Assembly (NCBI GenBank): GCA_964017195.1
Contig: OZ024894.1
Coordinates: 4,924,347 to 4,988,346 of the forward strand
Direction: 5' to 3'
From: Siderastrea radians
Taxonomy: Eukaryota > Cnidaria > Anthozoa > Scleractinia > Rhizangiidae
Length of the DNA stretch: 64,000 nt
The position numbers were made by a program, and so were the translations under genes. This document shows positions 24,301-35,340 of the stretch, piece after piece. Positions within the stretch are counted from its first letter, which is position 1, and each line of letters starts with the position of its first letter. Under the pieces are notes generated by a model, which saw only the letters and a program-made list of their open reading frames with translations, had not been told where the DNA came from and ran no database searches.

Positions 24301-26130
24301 AACATAGGACAAGGCACCCACTTATGTCCATAAACGTATGCAAATTTGACAAAATTTTGATTAATTTGTCAAACAGTAATAAATTATGTCAAATGTATGC
24401 AAACAATTACCAGTTAACACTGTAAAATACCAAAGTTATACAAATAATTATCAGTTAATGAATAACTGTCAATCGATCCTTCCATGGCAGAATTGACTGT
24501 TTTTGAAGTCTGGCAAATTTTTTTAAATTTCATGAAATTTCATTAGATTCACTGCTTTTCTCAAATCTATCATTTGTATCCATCTTCTGGCTAACTTATT
24601 TGCACTAACTCATCATATTTGATCCAAATCTTCAAATCTGCCATTCTCACCAAATTCACTTGACTGTCGGCCATCCACCAAACCCATATTCATCAAACGG
24701 ATGTATTTGAGACTATCATGAAAACTGGCATACAAATGTGCCTATTTCAGGACAAATTACTCGGATTCATGATCACAGCAAGCATAAGCCATACTTAAAA
24801 AACACAGACAAACATCTGGCTAAAAAATGCAACAGAAACCATTACAATGCTCATTGCCTACAGGTAAAAAGTGCAGTTAAATCACTCTTAGTTGTCAACT
24901 TTTAATATTTCTATTAATTGCACTATTCTCATTGATAGAGTTTTTACAGAAGACTGTTCCACTGAACAATACAGCCATTGACGATAATAATGCTATTAAT
25001 GCCAAATAAAAAATACAGTATAAAGATGGTTGTTGTTCCTTGAGTTCATAAAAGAGAGGCCAGAGTTAGCAATAAATTAACTGCTACTTGGTCAAAGCTG
25101 TGGATAAGTTAGAAAAACTGTTTCAATGTAAACCTTAATAAACTTCAGATTCTTCAATCTTGGTCAAAACTTCACAGTCAAAACATGTGACCATGCATAA
25201 TATGTTAAATAAATGAAGCTACTCATGGTAATAACATTTTGTAATAAATGTTTTTGGAATTCTTGAGCCATTAGCAGGTAAAAGAACTTATTAAAATAAT
25301 TGCAGAAAATGTTACAAAAATTATAAATCACTTCACTCAAGTTAACAAATGCATTGCCATATTTTAAAGTAAAAATCAATTACCATTACAAAATACAAAA
25401 CCAATTCAGCTTCACTGATAAATTCCTATTATTTTACCTGACAAAACAACACCAGGCTCGCTGTTCCGTTTGCTTAATTCAGCCTTTGCTTCTCTTTTTT
25501 GTCGAAAATATCGTAAAAGAAAACAATCCAGATCTTTCATGTCCGAGTTAAATCATTTGCAGAAAAAGTTCAAGAAATCAAAAATTCTCCTCATTTAAGA
25601 ATGAAAGCTCCATGAAATTGCCAAGCTTTTCAACTAACACTATTAATTATAAATGAGATTAAAATCATCCATAAATTAAATATTGACTTGAAAGGACTGT
25701 TTGTAATAATATTGAGTTAATTATGAAGAAATTAGCATGAATGCACAATATTGACTAATGGATGCTTTTTTAAACTTAAAACTATTCTAGAACATACTTT
25801 AAATTTATCCAAGATAATACCTTACCTAATAAATATTATTTTAAAATTTCACTTCTTCAAAGTTAACAGTGGAACTAATCATGACAAAAAAATACCATTA
25901 TCAAGTCACTGTGGTGATTTTCATTATTGTTCAATGTTGCATACCAGTCTTTGTACCTTCTTACAAACAGACATGTACACTCTGTGTTGTCAGGTGGGTA
26001 CTTGGGTGTCCTGTGAAAGCCTCTCTTTTTTCAACAAATTTGGGAAAATTTTCAAATTTATTGGGGGCACAGGATGCCCACTTTTCAACTTCTGGCTAAA
26101 AGCTTGGTTGTCAAGAAAGACAAAAATTAA

Positions 26131-26184
<54 letters not shown>

Positions 26185-29100
26185 TTGTTAAATACCTTTA
26201 GCAGAGCTGCTTGATCTGGCCACACGTGATGTTTGCGGCTTGGGTCCAGTCATGGTCACTCCCTTAAGGCCTTTGGCTGACAAGGAAGCCTGTCCACCCA
26301 CCGCCTGTCCCACAACACTTAATTCTTTCTCTTTTCCTGTTGACTTCTGCACAACTTTACTTGGCTTTCTGATTTTGGAATCAGACTGTGTTACTGAAGA
26401 ATTTCTTTTAACTACAGGTACTGTAGGTTGTCGACTTGCAGCAGCACTGTCTCGCCTCTGAACAGCACTACCTGTGTTTGCGTTCCTCTCTATCTTAGGT
26501 AAAGCTGTTGGTCTTGAAATTTGTGATGGTGTTGACATTTTCTTAACAGGGAGCTTAGTACTTGCTTCTTTCATATCTGATTTTCCTGGGATTCCTGTGA
26601 TCCCATCACTCAAAGGCCTTTTGCTAACTGCTGGCCGTGGCACAAATGATTTCATATCTGATATTCCAGCCAGTGTATGCCGTTTTTTTATTTTAGAGAC
26701 ACTATTGCTCTCTGTATTACTGCCTGTCTTATCTGCCAACTGTGATTTGTTGGCAGCAGATGGCAACAGGCTTTTGCGATTCTGCTGCTGTTGACGCATT
26801 TGCTCTAATCTAGATTGCTTCTGTATTGCTTTTGGTGCACTTAAACCACTTGAAGGAATTGATTTTGGTTTTAAACCAGAACCCTTTGTAGAATTATGCA
26901 TTCTTTTCTTTGTGGACATTTTCTTTCCCTTGCTGTCACATGTCCCAGTAGATGAAAGCGAGGCCTGTGATCCAGAGAGACTGCCAGCATAATTTGAACC
27001 TGCGTCAACACCTTGATACTCTGACGCTATAGGCATTGGCCCCATTCCTTTATTCACAGACAAATTGTCACCAGCTCTTGAAATACTCTCTAAATGATAA
27101 TGTTTTTCAGCTGTGTTATTGGATATCAGCTTCACTTGTGCCAGTATTGAACTGAATCCCTCATCAAAAGCATCCTCATTGCCAGCGGCACCAGGGGTAT
27201 TAACATCATCACAACTACCATAACTCCTAAGCGATTGCTTTGGAGTAGAAGTCAGCCAGGGCCAGCTACTCTTGCGAACAAACTCAGAATCTCTAGAACT
27301 TGAGGACTCACTCCTCAATATCTTGACTGTCTGAAATAGTTTTTCCAGTACCTCAGATTGTGAGTGTGAATGAACATGATTATTGGGAACACCAGCAGCG
27401 TTTGCAGTGTCTAAACTAGTGTCATTTTCACCTGTAGCTTCATGAATAACTGGCCTCTCCGTGTGTCCCAGATCTAGACATGTTGTAATAGCTTCGGAGA
27501 AATGGTCTGCGCAGTGCAGACTGGGACAACTGCAATACCGTCCCTCAATAAACGGGTCTTCCTTATTAGCATGATGTGACTGATAGCTAAATTCCTCTTT
27601 AGGTCCATTTGACGTGACAGTCAACTGCCCCTTCTCAATCATAAGGTGGGTGTCCAAAGAAAATGCGTGCCCTACCTTGTGTGCAACTGTCCCCCCTTTA
27701 CTGACATTCTGACCCATGTTTGTGTCATAATCTTTTGATTTATGCAAAGAATCCTCCGATGGCAAATTTCCAGGGCATGTGAGCTTTATGTCTTCAGATC
27801 TGCATGTACCATTTATTCCTTCCTCTGCGGGGCACACAACACCTGTCGTGTTTGTATTTTCAGGATCATCTTTTTGCTCCCCATTATCAATGCATTCTTC
27901 TTTCGTGTTAATAACTTTGTTCTTTTCGTTCCAAAGATTCTTTTCCAAGGGCGCCATTTCGCTAGCCAAACAGAACTCGTTAGAATCACTGGCATTTTCC
28001 TTGCTGATTTTAGGCAACGAAACAGAACGATTAATACGATTCTGCTCGCAGGTGTCCACTTTATCACTCTTTTCGGCGTTGTATATTAAGACATTTAGGC
28101 CTTTCGCCAGCTGTTTGGTTTTCAGGAATAAGTATCTGTCCAAAGAAACAGAGCGATTCCTCCGGGTTAACCTCAGCGATTTCACGTCACGATGTTTATA
28201 CACAGTGTGGTTTCCATTGACGATCTCGACGTCGCTCGAAGCCATCCCTAGTTCGCTATCAAGGGCTACTTTATCCCGCTTTTCAGTTGATTCCGGACTG
28301 CAAAATCCCTCCAGCAAGTTTAGCCTTGAAAGCGTTGTTTCATCGGCGCATTTGACCTTGTGCGAATGGACAAATATACCGTGCTTATTTCTACATCGAA
28401 AATACCGAACGCCTCGCACAGAACCGTCGTTTTTTCCGCAAGGTTCGTCTAACAGAATTCCACACCATTCACCATCAGCAAAGTGCGTCCTCCCGATGTA
28501 TTTTAGAATCCCGAGTTGCGGTTTCTTGTTCAAAATGCAAACGACTTTGTCGCCTTGACTCAGTCGTTTTCTTGAGAAGTTGTTATCTAAACTTCCGTTT
28601 GAAGAAGAGAAAGATGGCGGTGAACAGGCAGTGTTGATCTACAAAACCAGATTACAAAGAGACTAGTTAGTATATAGCTACTAATCTTCATTTATCTAAA
28701 ACTGAATGAAATCTGAAACCAACGATAAACGTGACGTCCTTAGCGGATCAACAAAATCGACGTTCTCGCTATAGCAACGTCGATTTTCCCGCGAACTGTT
28801 TGCCCAGGCGCGAGAAAAACAATAAAATTATTATGAAAAATTTAAAGTTACACTTGTAAGTAAATAGTAAACTACATCTTTATGACAAGAGCAACTGCCT
28901 ATCAAAAGAAATAACTTTAAACATTGACACTTCTTATTTCTAAACCTGTTTATGAAGATGTCAAAAAATTGGGCGAGATGAAGACGAGGAAAAAGTATAT
29001 AAATCAATTTTAACAAAATACAACATCCAAGAACGAAATATTTAGATATTTTTTATCTTGCCAGTACTAACCAAAGCTGATGTAAGATCGTTGGCTTGTA

Positions 29101-32100
29101 ATCCCGTCGAAGGCGATAAAGTACCATGAAATTAAACAGACGGGCGAAAAGAAGACACCAATTCGCGCCTTTGTTTGCTTCGGGAATTTTACCTTTGTAG
29201 CTTTACTTCGCCAAGAAATTTCTCTACAGCAGATGGGTCTCGAAAATATTAACACAGCTATAACTTTAGCATCAGCAGGACTTAAAATACCTGTACTTCA
29301 ACGTCAATATATACAATTCCTTCTCTACGGTTCACTGCACACTTCATGATAATAACAGAAATATGCATGAAGAGTCGAAAAAGCAACCGGTCATTAGAAC
29401 ACGGAACTCCTGGAGAGAACTCTTATTTAAAAAATAATAACTAAATTGTAAAATAGTTACCTTCTAATAAGCCTTTTCTTATCCTTTTAATCCTTGAACG
29501 TCCTTATATTACTGTTAGAAATAAACTCCTTGCATGCTCGAAAGCATGAAACGCGCACGTCGTATCAGGGGCGAAATGAACACCGATGCAGTTTGCATTG
29601 CGTCGAAGGGACAAACAGTCAAAAATTGACTCAAAAACTAAGTATTTACTCTCACCTTTCTTCAAATAATACTCATTTCTTCTCATGTGGAGAACAATTT
29701 CCTGGGAAAAAGTGTGTGTTTGTCGCTAGGACATCCGTCTTTGAAGTCACGCCGAACTGTGTTTTGCGAGAAGTCGAACTTGACTGAAATAGATCACGCG
29801 GGTTATGAAGAATAACCAATGAAAAGCGAGTGAGTTGAATCACACAACGACAGCTCAAGGTGATCGACTTTTATGAATGTCCTTAATTCCTTGAGGTTTT
29901 ACATAGTTGTCATTTTTTAGGACCTAATCTTAAGCCCAAAAAAATCATCAGCATTTGTCTGTTATGATAACAAATTCTCCGAGATATTATGCATTCATCC
30001 ACGATCACACGAATTTTATGTGAGAGCAGAAAGTAGAGAAAACGTAATTTGCATATATTGGTCTATGTTGAGGTGGGCCGGGGGATGTTTGACTGTTAAG
30101 AGCGAATCGCAAGCAACTTAAAGAATGCAACACTGCGATTGCTGTAGGAGACATAAGTCACATGGAGAAGAACCCCCACTAAACCAGGAAAAAATACTCG
30201 GTCACCGAATAAGATCCCCTCTGGCGCCCGAAGACGTCGGGAACTACAGGTATGGCTGAAGTGATCGTAATCTGAAAGGCCCACATTTCTAAGAAATCTT
30301 TGAAAGTTTTTACTCGTATCCTGTCGTGTTACATCCCATCCAGCAATCGAGTAGATTTTTCCATTTTTTTTAGCAACATGTTATCTTGAAGACGTTTGCA
30401 CGATTCAGTCAAGAAAGTTGAATTACATTTTGTATCGATAGGAAAACGCAGAAGCACCTACCCCGGGTTAGAGCTCAGAAATCCTTATTGTTTATCTTGT
30501 AGTTGAGTTATCATCAGTACGTACGGTATTACATTTGCTGTTTTATTAGTAAAAGTACAGAGCGTAAGACAGGAATTAGAATTACTGAGGCAAATATATG
30601 ACATGACCTTGACACCAAATCCTTTACTTGGAAACCAATTGAATGCAGCAATATAATGGAATTTGGAGTAGATCAGTGCGTGCCGGAAAACTTAGCGTGG
30701 TGGATTCGTAGTTATTTTTGTTGTTTGAAATTATTAATCAAAATGGGCAAAAGAACATTCTTTTTCTGCTCGGGATGAGTTATAATTACGTTATTTTGCC
30801 CATGTTTTATGACCGTCACAAAATAATGACAAATAAAATTTTTCTCTAAATAGTGCTCAGAAATCCTTCTTGTTTGTTATGTAGTTGAGATATAATCTAG
30901 AGTAATTACAATTTCAGTTTTCTTACTAAAAGTGCAAAGCGGAAGACAACAATTAGGATTAGGCAAACATGGCGTGACCTTAACACCCAATCCTTTGCTT
31001 GGAAACCATTTGATATGCAACATTTTGAAAACTGGAATAGCCGCGTGCCGAAAAACTTGGCGCACTGGATTGGTTTACCTCGTCCAGTTTAATTTTTTCT
31101 ACTAATTTATGGCAGTTATTTTTACTGTTTGAAATCACTGTTTAATATGGTCAAGGGAAAATTCGTTTTCCATTGTGGATAAAAATACAGGTGTAACGGT
31201 TCCATAAAATTACTTTGCCCACATTTTATGATCGTGAAACTATCGTCACAGAATATTAATAAATAAAGTTTTCATTCACAAACGCTTCAATTAAGAGAGA
31301 AATGGTTCATTCACTTCATCTGAAAATCAAAGCAGTCATCACCCATCACTTTGACAACAAGAATACAACCTAAAAGACGAGACCGCAAAGCAACACCTAC
31401 ATGGCGGGTCCATATAGATCAAGCACGGATAAGATGTTTGTGTTACAGATCATAGTTTTTGTTATTACTGCCCTGGTATACCATTTGATGTACGCGACCT
31501 TTAAGTGCTTTAGTTTGCTTTATCGACTCAAACCACGTGTAACTTTGGAAAGGCATATCAGACCTTCGATTCTGTAGGCAGATCTTTTTGTTTAGCACCG
31601 CTATGCCGGGAGCAAAATCAAACAATTATAAGAACCGATGTTTACAGGAAACTGAATGAATCAATATTCATGTCACCGCATTTATTTGGTATTTTTACGG
31701 TTTTGTTTACTTATTTCTGGAATTAAATTTAGCAGCTGCCTAATAGAAGACAGAAAAAGAAGAACCGTTTATAGCACGCTAGTTCCAGAAAAAAATAGTA
31801 ATTTACATTTAAGTTTTACATTAATGCTTAGTGAAAACAATAGAACTTACCTTTCGCCGGCGAAGTTTGGTTGGTGATTTTTCTTCTTTCTTGCCTACAG
31901 ACCATAGAGAAGTTGGCCTTCTCGGGGGATTATTGCTGATTTTTCTAATATTTTTTTCTGAAATAATCGACGGATCTGTTTTACTTCTTCTGAAAACTGA
32001 CTCATCAACGCGCTGAGAACTTCTGATTTCGCGGGAAAACTTTGGAAAGGTATCGCGTCTTTTTAATGTCCTTTCCTGCCGTGCGCTTCTTGGTCGAGAA

Positions 32101-32369
32101 TTCACCGATGATTTCCGTGGAGTTTTTCCATAACTCCTCTGCGTGTAAGTAATAACTGGAGAACGATTACCCTTGAAATATTTTGCATAGTCCGGTTCTT
32201 CTCCATATACCTCGTGAAAGTCGTTCTCCCACAATCGCGGCACACCAAGCGATCGTTTTCTCGTTGGGCTGTCGTGCGGACTGATTTTCTGTGATGAACT
32301 TTTTGTGCTATTCCACGGTTTTGATGGAACCGAATTCTTTCTCAATCCGTGAAACGAAGAAATTGGCAT
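18367..32369 (-). CDS. CAP-Gly domain protein with MTUS/ATIP-family coiled-coil C terminus
   Basis: Twelve coding exons, in order: 32369-31851, 28638-26196, 24123-23567, 23183-23096, 22396-22238, 21815-21760, 21403-21298, 20669-20596, 20308-20210, 19788-19669, 19336-19239, 18592-18367. The total is 4545 nt, 1514 aa; all junctions agree in phase. Residues 1-173 are basic and Ser-rich. A CAP-Gly domain spans about 202-269, with the hallmark GKNDGSV at 241-247 (a microtubule/EB1 and EEY-tail binder in known families). A Ser/Lys-rich disordered region follows to about 1150, with EB1-type S/TxI/LP candidates (TGIP, TKLP, TALP). The rest is coiled coil. The ending (RQLSVE, KNKRLSLENEELQWRL, then a Ser-rich tail) closely follows human MTUS1/MTUS2 (RQLSTE, VNKRLSMENEELLWKL), and ELESIKAVLEMKNE matches their ELESLKAVLEIKNE. 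Role inferred: microtubule plus-end or lattice regulator. Vertebrate MTUS proteins lack CAP-Gly. Exon 1 is joined by phase and donor only and is the least certain exon. Confidence 0.85.
18807..19190 (+). repeat. Interspersed repeat, copy 2 (last intron of the CAP-Gly/ATIP gene)
   Basis: Same family as 14301-14920: start cttttaaactcatcaacaat, shared ggtaaccatgacaaccctgtg, shared end tagcctaaatttcatttagc. It lies in the last intron of the minus-strand gene, antisense to it. The copy is 384 bp, without the pyrimidine-rich insert of copy 1, and is probably closer to the original length. Confidence 0.75.
20335..20525. mobile_element. MITE-related repeat, partial
   Basis: Contains agtgctttagtggaaagcag, agtggcatatttttcatatc and cctcactagtgaggatat, all shared with 20788-20969. 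It ends in accactcgaaaataaaattc atatcttcgtgc, which is repeated at 21077-21110. The typical right terminus (actcttgtcc) is missing. Confidence 0.6.
20788..20969. mobile_element. MITE with GACAAGAGT inverted ends
   Basis: The left end TTTATTATATAGACAAGAGT matches the reverse complement of the right end (ACTCTTGTCCATATAATAAA). About 182 bp, no frame, located in an intron of the CAP-Gly/ATIP gene. The interior shares several motifs with 20335-20525, including the small palindrome cctcactggtgagg and a CRE-like gatgacgtcat. Confidence 0.8.
21060..21115. repeat. Duplicate of the 20470 repeat tail
   Basis: The string accactcgaaaataaaattc atatcttcgtgc occurs here and at 20480-20510, within 600 bp. 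It shows that the two intronic repeats belong to one family, the second interrupted by about 120 bp of AT-rich sequence. Confidence 0.6.
23219..23475. repeat. GATG/GAT-rich imperfect microsatellite
   Basis: Irregular runs of gatgatgatg, gatggtgatg and gatgatgacaa over about 250 bp inside an intron between the 557-nt and 88-nt exons. It creates Ser/His-rich open frames on the minus strand that are artefacts of the repeat. Confidence 0.8.
24247..24276. repeat. Poly-G run
   Basis: A guanine homopolymer of about 20 bases followed by gaggggg, intronic in the CAP-Gly/ATIP gene. It is a potential G-quadruplex on the plus strand and a likely length-variable site. Confidence 0.7.
25438..25540 (-). 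CDS. Alternative first coding exon of the CAP-Gly/ATIP gene
   Basis: Reading minus, an ATG at 25540-25538 opens 34 codons plus one base, starting MKDLDCFLLRYFRQKREAKA, and meets a GTAAAA donor at 25437-25436. The leftover single base is G, exactly the phase the next exon (24123) needs. Joining gives the same alanine codon that exon 2 of the long form gives. No acceptor-like AG precedes the ATG closely, so it is better read as a first exon with its own promoter than as an internal exon. The predicted short protein is 561 aa, lacks CAP-Gly and keeps the full coiled coil. Known parallel: human MTUS1 makes short ATIP forms from internal promoters. Expression is inferred, not shown. Confidence 0.66.
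26131..26186. repeat. (TTA/ATT)n microsatellite beside a splice donor
   Basis: About 17 ATT units on plus. On the minus-strand transcript, this is an AAT run that begins roughly 9 nt after the GT of the donor at 26195. Confidence 0.9.
28640..31850 (-). other. Intron 1 of the CAP-Gly/ATIP gene
   Basis: A 3.2-kb intron with GTAAGT donor at 31850 and tttgtag acceptor at 28639. It contains a diverged tandem duplication (30470-31280) and no recognisable genes. Small frames at 29067-29255 and 29494-29787 look like chance. Confidence 0.6.
30470..31280. repeat. Diverged tandem duplication of about 0.4 kb
   Basis: Unit A (about 30470-30852) and unit B (about 30853-31280) share in the same order agctcagaaatcctt/tgctcagaaatcctt, tgaccttgacaccaaatcct/tgaccttaacacccaatcct, ttggaaacca, cgtgccg and aaaacttggcg variants, tttgaaat and the ending ttttgcccatgttttatga/tttgcccacattttatgat, followed by ataaataaagtttt-like strings. 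They are head-to-tail in one intron, clearly diverged. Confidence 0.82.
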
Positions 32370-34084
32370 CTTCTTTAGTTAGAAAATTAAACAAACAAGT
32401 GCCGGGATTAATTTAACGTTTCCTCCTCTAGTCCCTCCTCTACGAAAACAAGTGCTGTTTTAGAGTGATAATCGTTTAAATACAATTTCAAGCTTCATTT
32501 GATGTGTACCGTGCTGAAATTACTCCACGTTATTCTACACTCAAGTCGCCGTAGTAGATATTATTTACTTAAGACAGTAAAAATGCGTTGGTTGCCACGC
32601 ATACTTGTCAAGATCCAACTGCGAAGCTTTCTATTTTAAAATAGCTCCTTTTCAATTTACAATTCGCCTCGCATGAACACTCAAGTATCCCGTCGTGGAA
32701 TTAATGAAGTGTCTTTTCAAGCCATTCAATCTTTAGACCAACACTGTCTGCTTCAAAGCCTCGACGATTAGCCGGAAAATTAGCCCAGCTAAAAACCATG
32801 CAACTGGTACCAGAGAATCACTTGCAAATCGTAAACTAACATGACTAAGGCACTTGTTTCGGTAACCCGCAAACTTGATCAAGTTTCAAACATCCTTGTA
32901 AAGCTGTGAACGTTTCTCTATGTTGTCAAAAGGAGACGGCAGCAATTAGTTGGGTTTCTTGAAGCATAACTAACAGCAGTAACTTTTCGCTCATAGGGTC
33001 TCTCGCAGAGAAAAACTTTTGTTACAAAACCGCGCATGCATAAGATAGTAAATGTCCTGTCGAGCAAATAGCTTCAGTAGTTTTTGTTTGCTTAGAGAAG
33101 CTGAAATACAATGGTCGAGAATTTAAGATAAAGGCATCGGATTCCGCCATAAAGCTCCGGCTACACACAAATTCAAACTAGTTCATTTTAAAGTCAAGAC
33201 AGATAGTGTCAGTAAGTTTTCAGCCATTAAAAGGGCCGAAATTGCCTCTATATTTTATTTGTTTTGACTTTTATGTCAAATGACGTAACTAAGCCACTTT
33301 AGAGCGTCTGTAGAAAAGCAATTTGGTTTAATGCATTATGTAAATAGAAACAAAGTTATTCAAATGCAACTATGAGATCAAACTTCTAGGGAGTTTTCAT
33401 CGCCACCATAACAGTTATGTCGCTTGCGAATAAAGCGAGAGTGCTCTCAGCCAATCAAAATCCAGCTTGGTTGGCGTAGAGAGTTGAGCTATACGAGCGT
33501 CCCTTTTTCCCTCGAAGATCGTGGCAAAACATGCTCGCGGCTGAGGCGCCTCAAGTTTTCTCGCGACCATTACCATTACGCTCGCGCTCACAGTATACTC
33601 GGAAGGCTAAACAAGCTCTGCAGTAAAGGTGAAGATTTTTTTTAACGAGTACTGAAGTCTGAGAAGAGATCTGATTAAGTCCATGAGCATTTCCTTTGGC
33701 TCAAAGACTGTCGCGTGAGAAACACTCACTGGACCAACGCGCGCTTTTGAAAGTCTTGTCCCGCACGCGAAAACTTGTGGATGGCGCGGCTGAAAGAGGG
33801 ACTACCCGAAGTGTTACAGTAATTTTACTATGTTTTACAATATAAAGGTACATGTGCTACCACTCACACCTGCTTGGCTGTCCTGGCTCAGGTTTACATT
33901 GAATATGGTAATTTTTCTGAAATAGGGAGGTAGTTTTTAATGTTTTTTCCAAATATCATTCGATAGAAAGCTCTTTTGCAACATTCAAATGAACCATTTT
34001 AAAATGCAAAATGAAAAAGAGTTCCAAATTTTGTCACTTTGGCATATCTAAAAACAAACCGTGCAATATCTGCAACATGAAACT

Positions 34085-34225
34085 ACTGCCCAATATCTTT
34101 CTGTGAATGGTCACACGTTAGGACTTTATCCACAGACTCAAAAGTTAGAAACAGGTTTAGAACCACCTTGTACAGCATAATAAACGTTAACATGGCACGT
34201 TATATCCACAGGCTCAAACGTTTAC
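34085..34225 (+). repeat. Fragment of the 'atttgaatggtcaca' satellite-like family
   Basis: Contains gtgaatggtcacacgttagg, actttatccacagactcaaa, agttagaa and accaccttgtacagcataat aaac, then a second start (ttatatccacaggctcaaac). The same phrase order occurs at 55545-55705 and repeatedly at 63420-63960. Confidence 0.75.
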
Positions 34226-34271
34226 AGGGCGGTATTCCATGAGCTAATTTAAATTAATAAATTATTTTAAT

Positions 34272-34372
34272 AAATTAAGCTAAAGTGTTTCTTGGCGAGT
34301 AAAAAACGGTTAAGAAAATAGAGAAAATTAAGCTAAAGTTTTTCTTTGCGAGTAAAAAACGGTTAAGAAAAC
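34272..34372. repeat. Short direct tandem duplication
   Basis: Two nearly identical 47-bp copies, aattaagctaaagtgtttct through cggttaagaaaa, start 53 bp apart (34273 and 34326). Confidence 0.85.
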
Positions 34373-35029
34373 ACAGTGTCGATATCAACAACAACAAAAC
34401 TTTATTTACATGAAAAAAATCAATATATTGCAAATACAGACTACCTGCAAATAGCGAAGCTAATCGAGGCGAGTAGTATGGAGACGTATCACTTACACTT
34501 TTACTGATACTAATACATAAGGATGTCACCAAAATAATAAATATGGTATAACAGATTCATTACAATAATTAATTTAATTATATTTATCATAAATAAGAGG
34601 CTAGAGGAAGGATAGAAAGACGTAGACGTAATGGCTTACGAAGTCAAAAGCACTTAGAAATATCAAGCATTTAGAGATATCAGTGTTTATGTCGCCATCC
34701 TGAGCATGACTATCATTTGCACGACTTGTCAAAGATTGATTTGTATTAGTTAATACTCTGTCCTTTGTTGATTAAACCTATGTTGAAAGCATATAGATCT
34801 ATTTTTAGCCGATACACCTTTTTGCGTGCATTTGATATTAGGACTGAGCAATCTGAATGCCACCTTGCCTAGTTCACAGACCTTTACGGTCAATCGGACC
34901 AGGTCACCCGAAACGGTTCGACCGCGGCGAAAAAAGGAGGCCTAGGAACTGGTCAAGTGCCACTCATACTCTCAGTCCTACTAATGACGCTCTACATGGC
35001 GCTATAATCAAAATGAGATCTACAGCGTA

Positions 35030-35340
35030 AAACCGGGGGGGGCACTTGACCCATGTTTGGGAGTTGGGGTGCCGCTGAGGGTTTGAAACCCTGACTCTGT
35101 TTAGGACAAAAAAGCCCTAAAATATCAACCCTGTTTAGGACAAATGACAAAATGCACACTCTTTTGTTTTACACAAGTTTGAAGTGTTTCAAAGACCAGC
35201 AAACGTCTCCAGATCTAGGATAGCTAAAAACTGTATAAGCCATATTTAACAACGACGACCCCGTTTATAAACCGTCCAGCGGCACGTCCCCGTAGAGGTC
35301 ACATAAAGGCATACCCCCCACCCCTCCCCGGGAAGGTAGA
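35030..35340. repeat. Interspersed repeat with G7/C6 ends
   Basis: Begins ccggggggggcacttgaccc and closes near aaaggcataccccccacccc. The interior has direct motifs (tgtttaggacaaaaaagccc, tgtttaggacaaatgac). It resembles the GGGGGGTACTC-style repeat at 13000. Boundaries are approximate. Confidence 0.45.

Noticed and set aside
27779..28558. 259-aa plus-strand frame opposite the CAP-Gly exon
   Set aside because: It is antisense to a large exon with clear domain homology and has no independent support.
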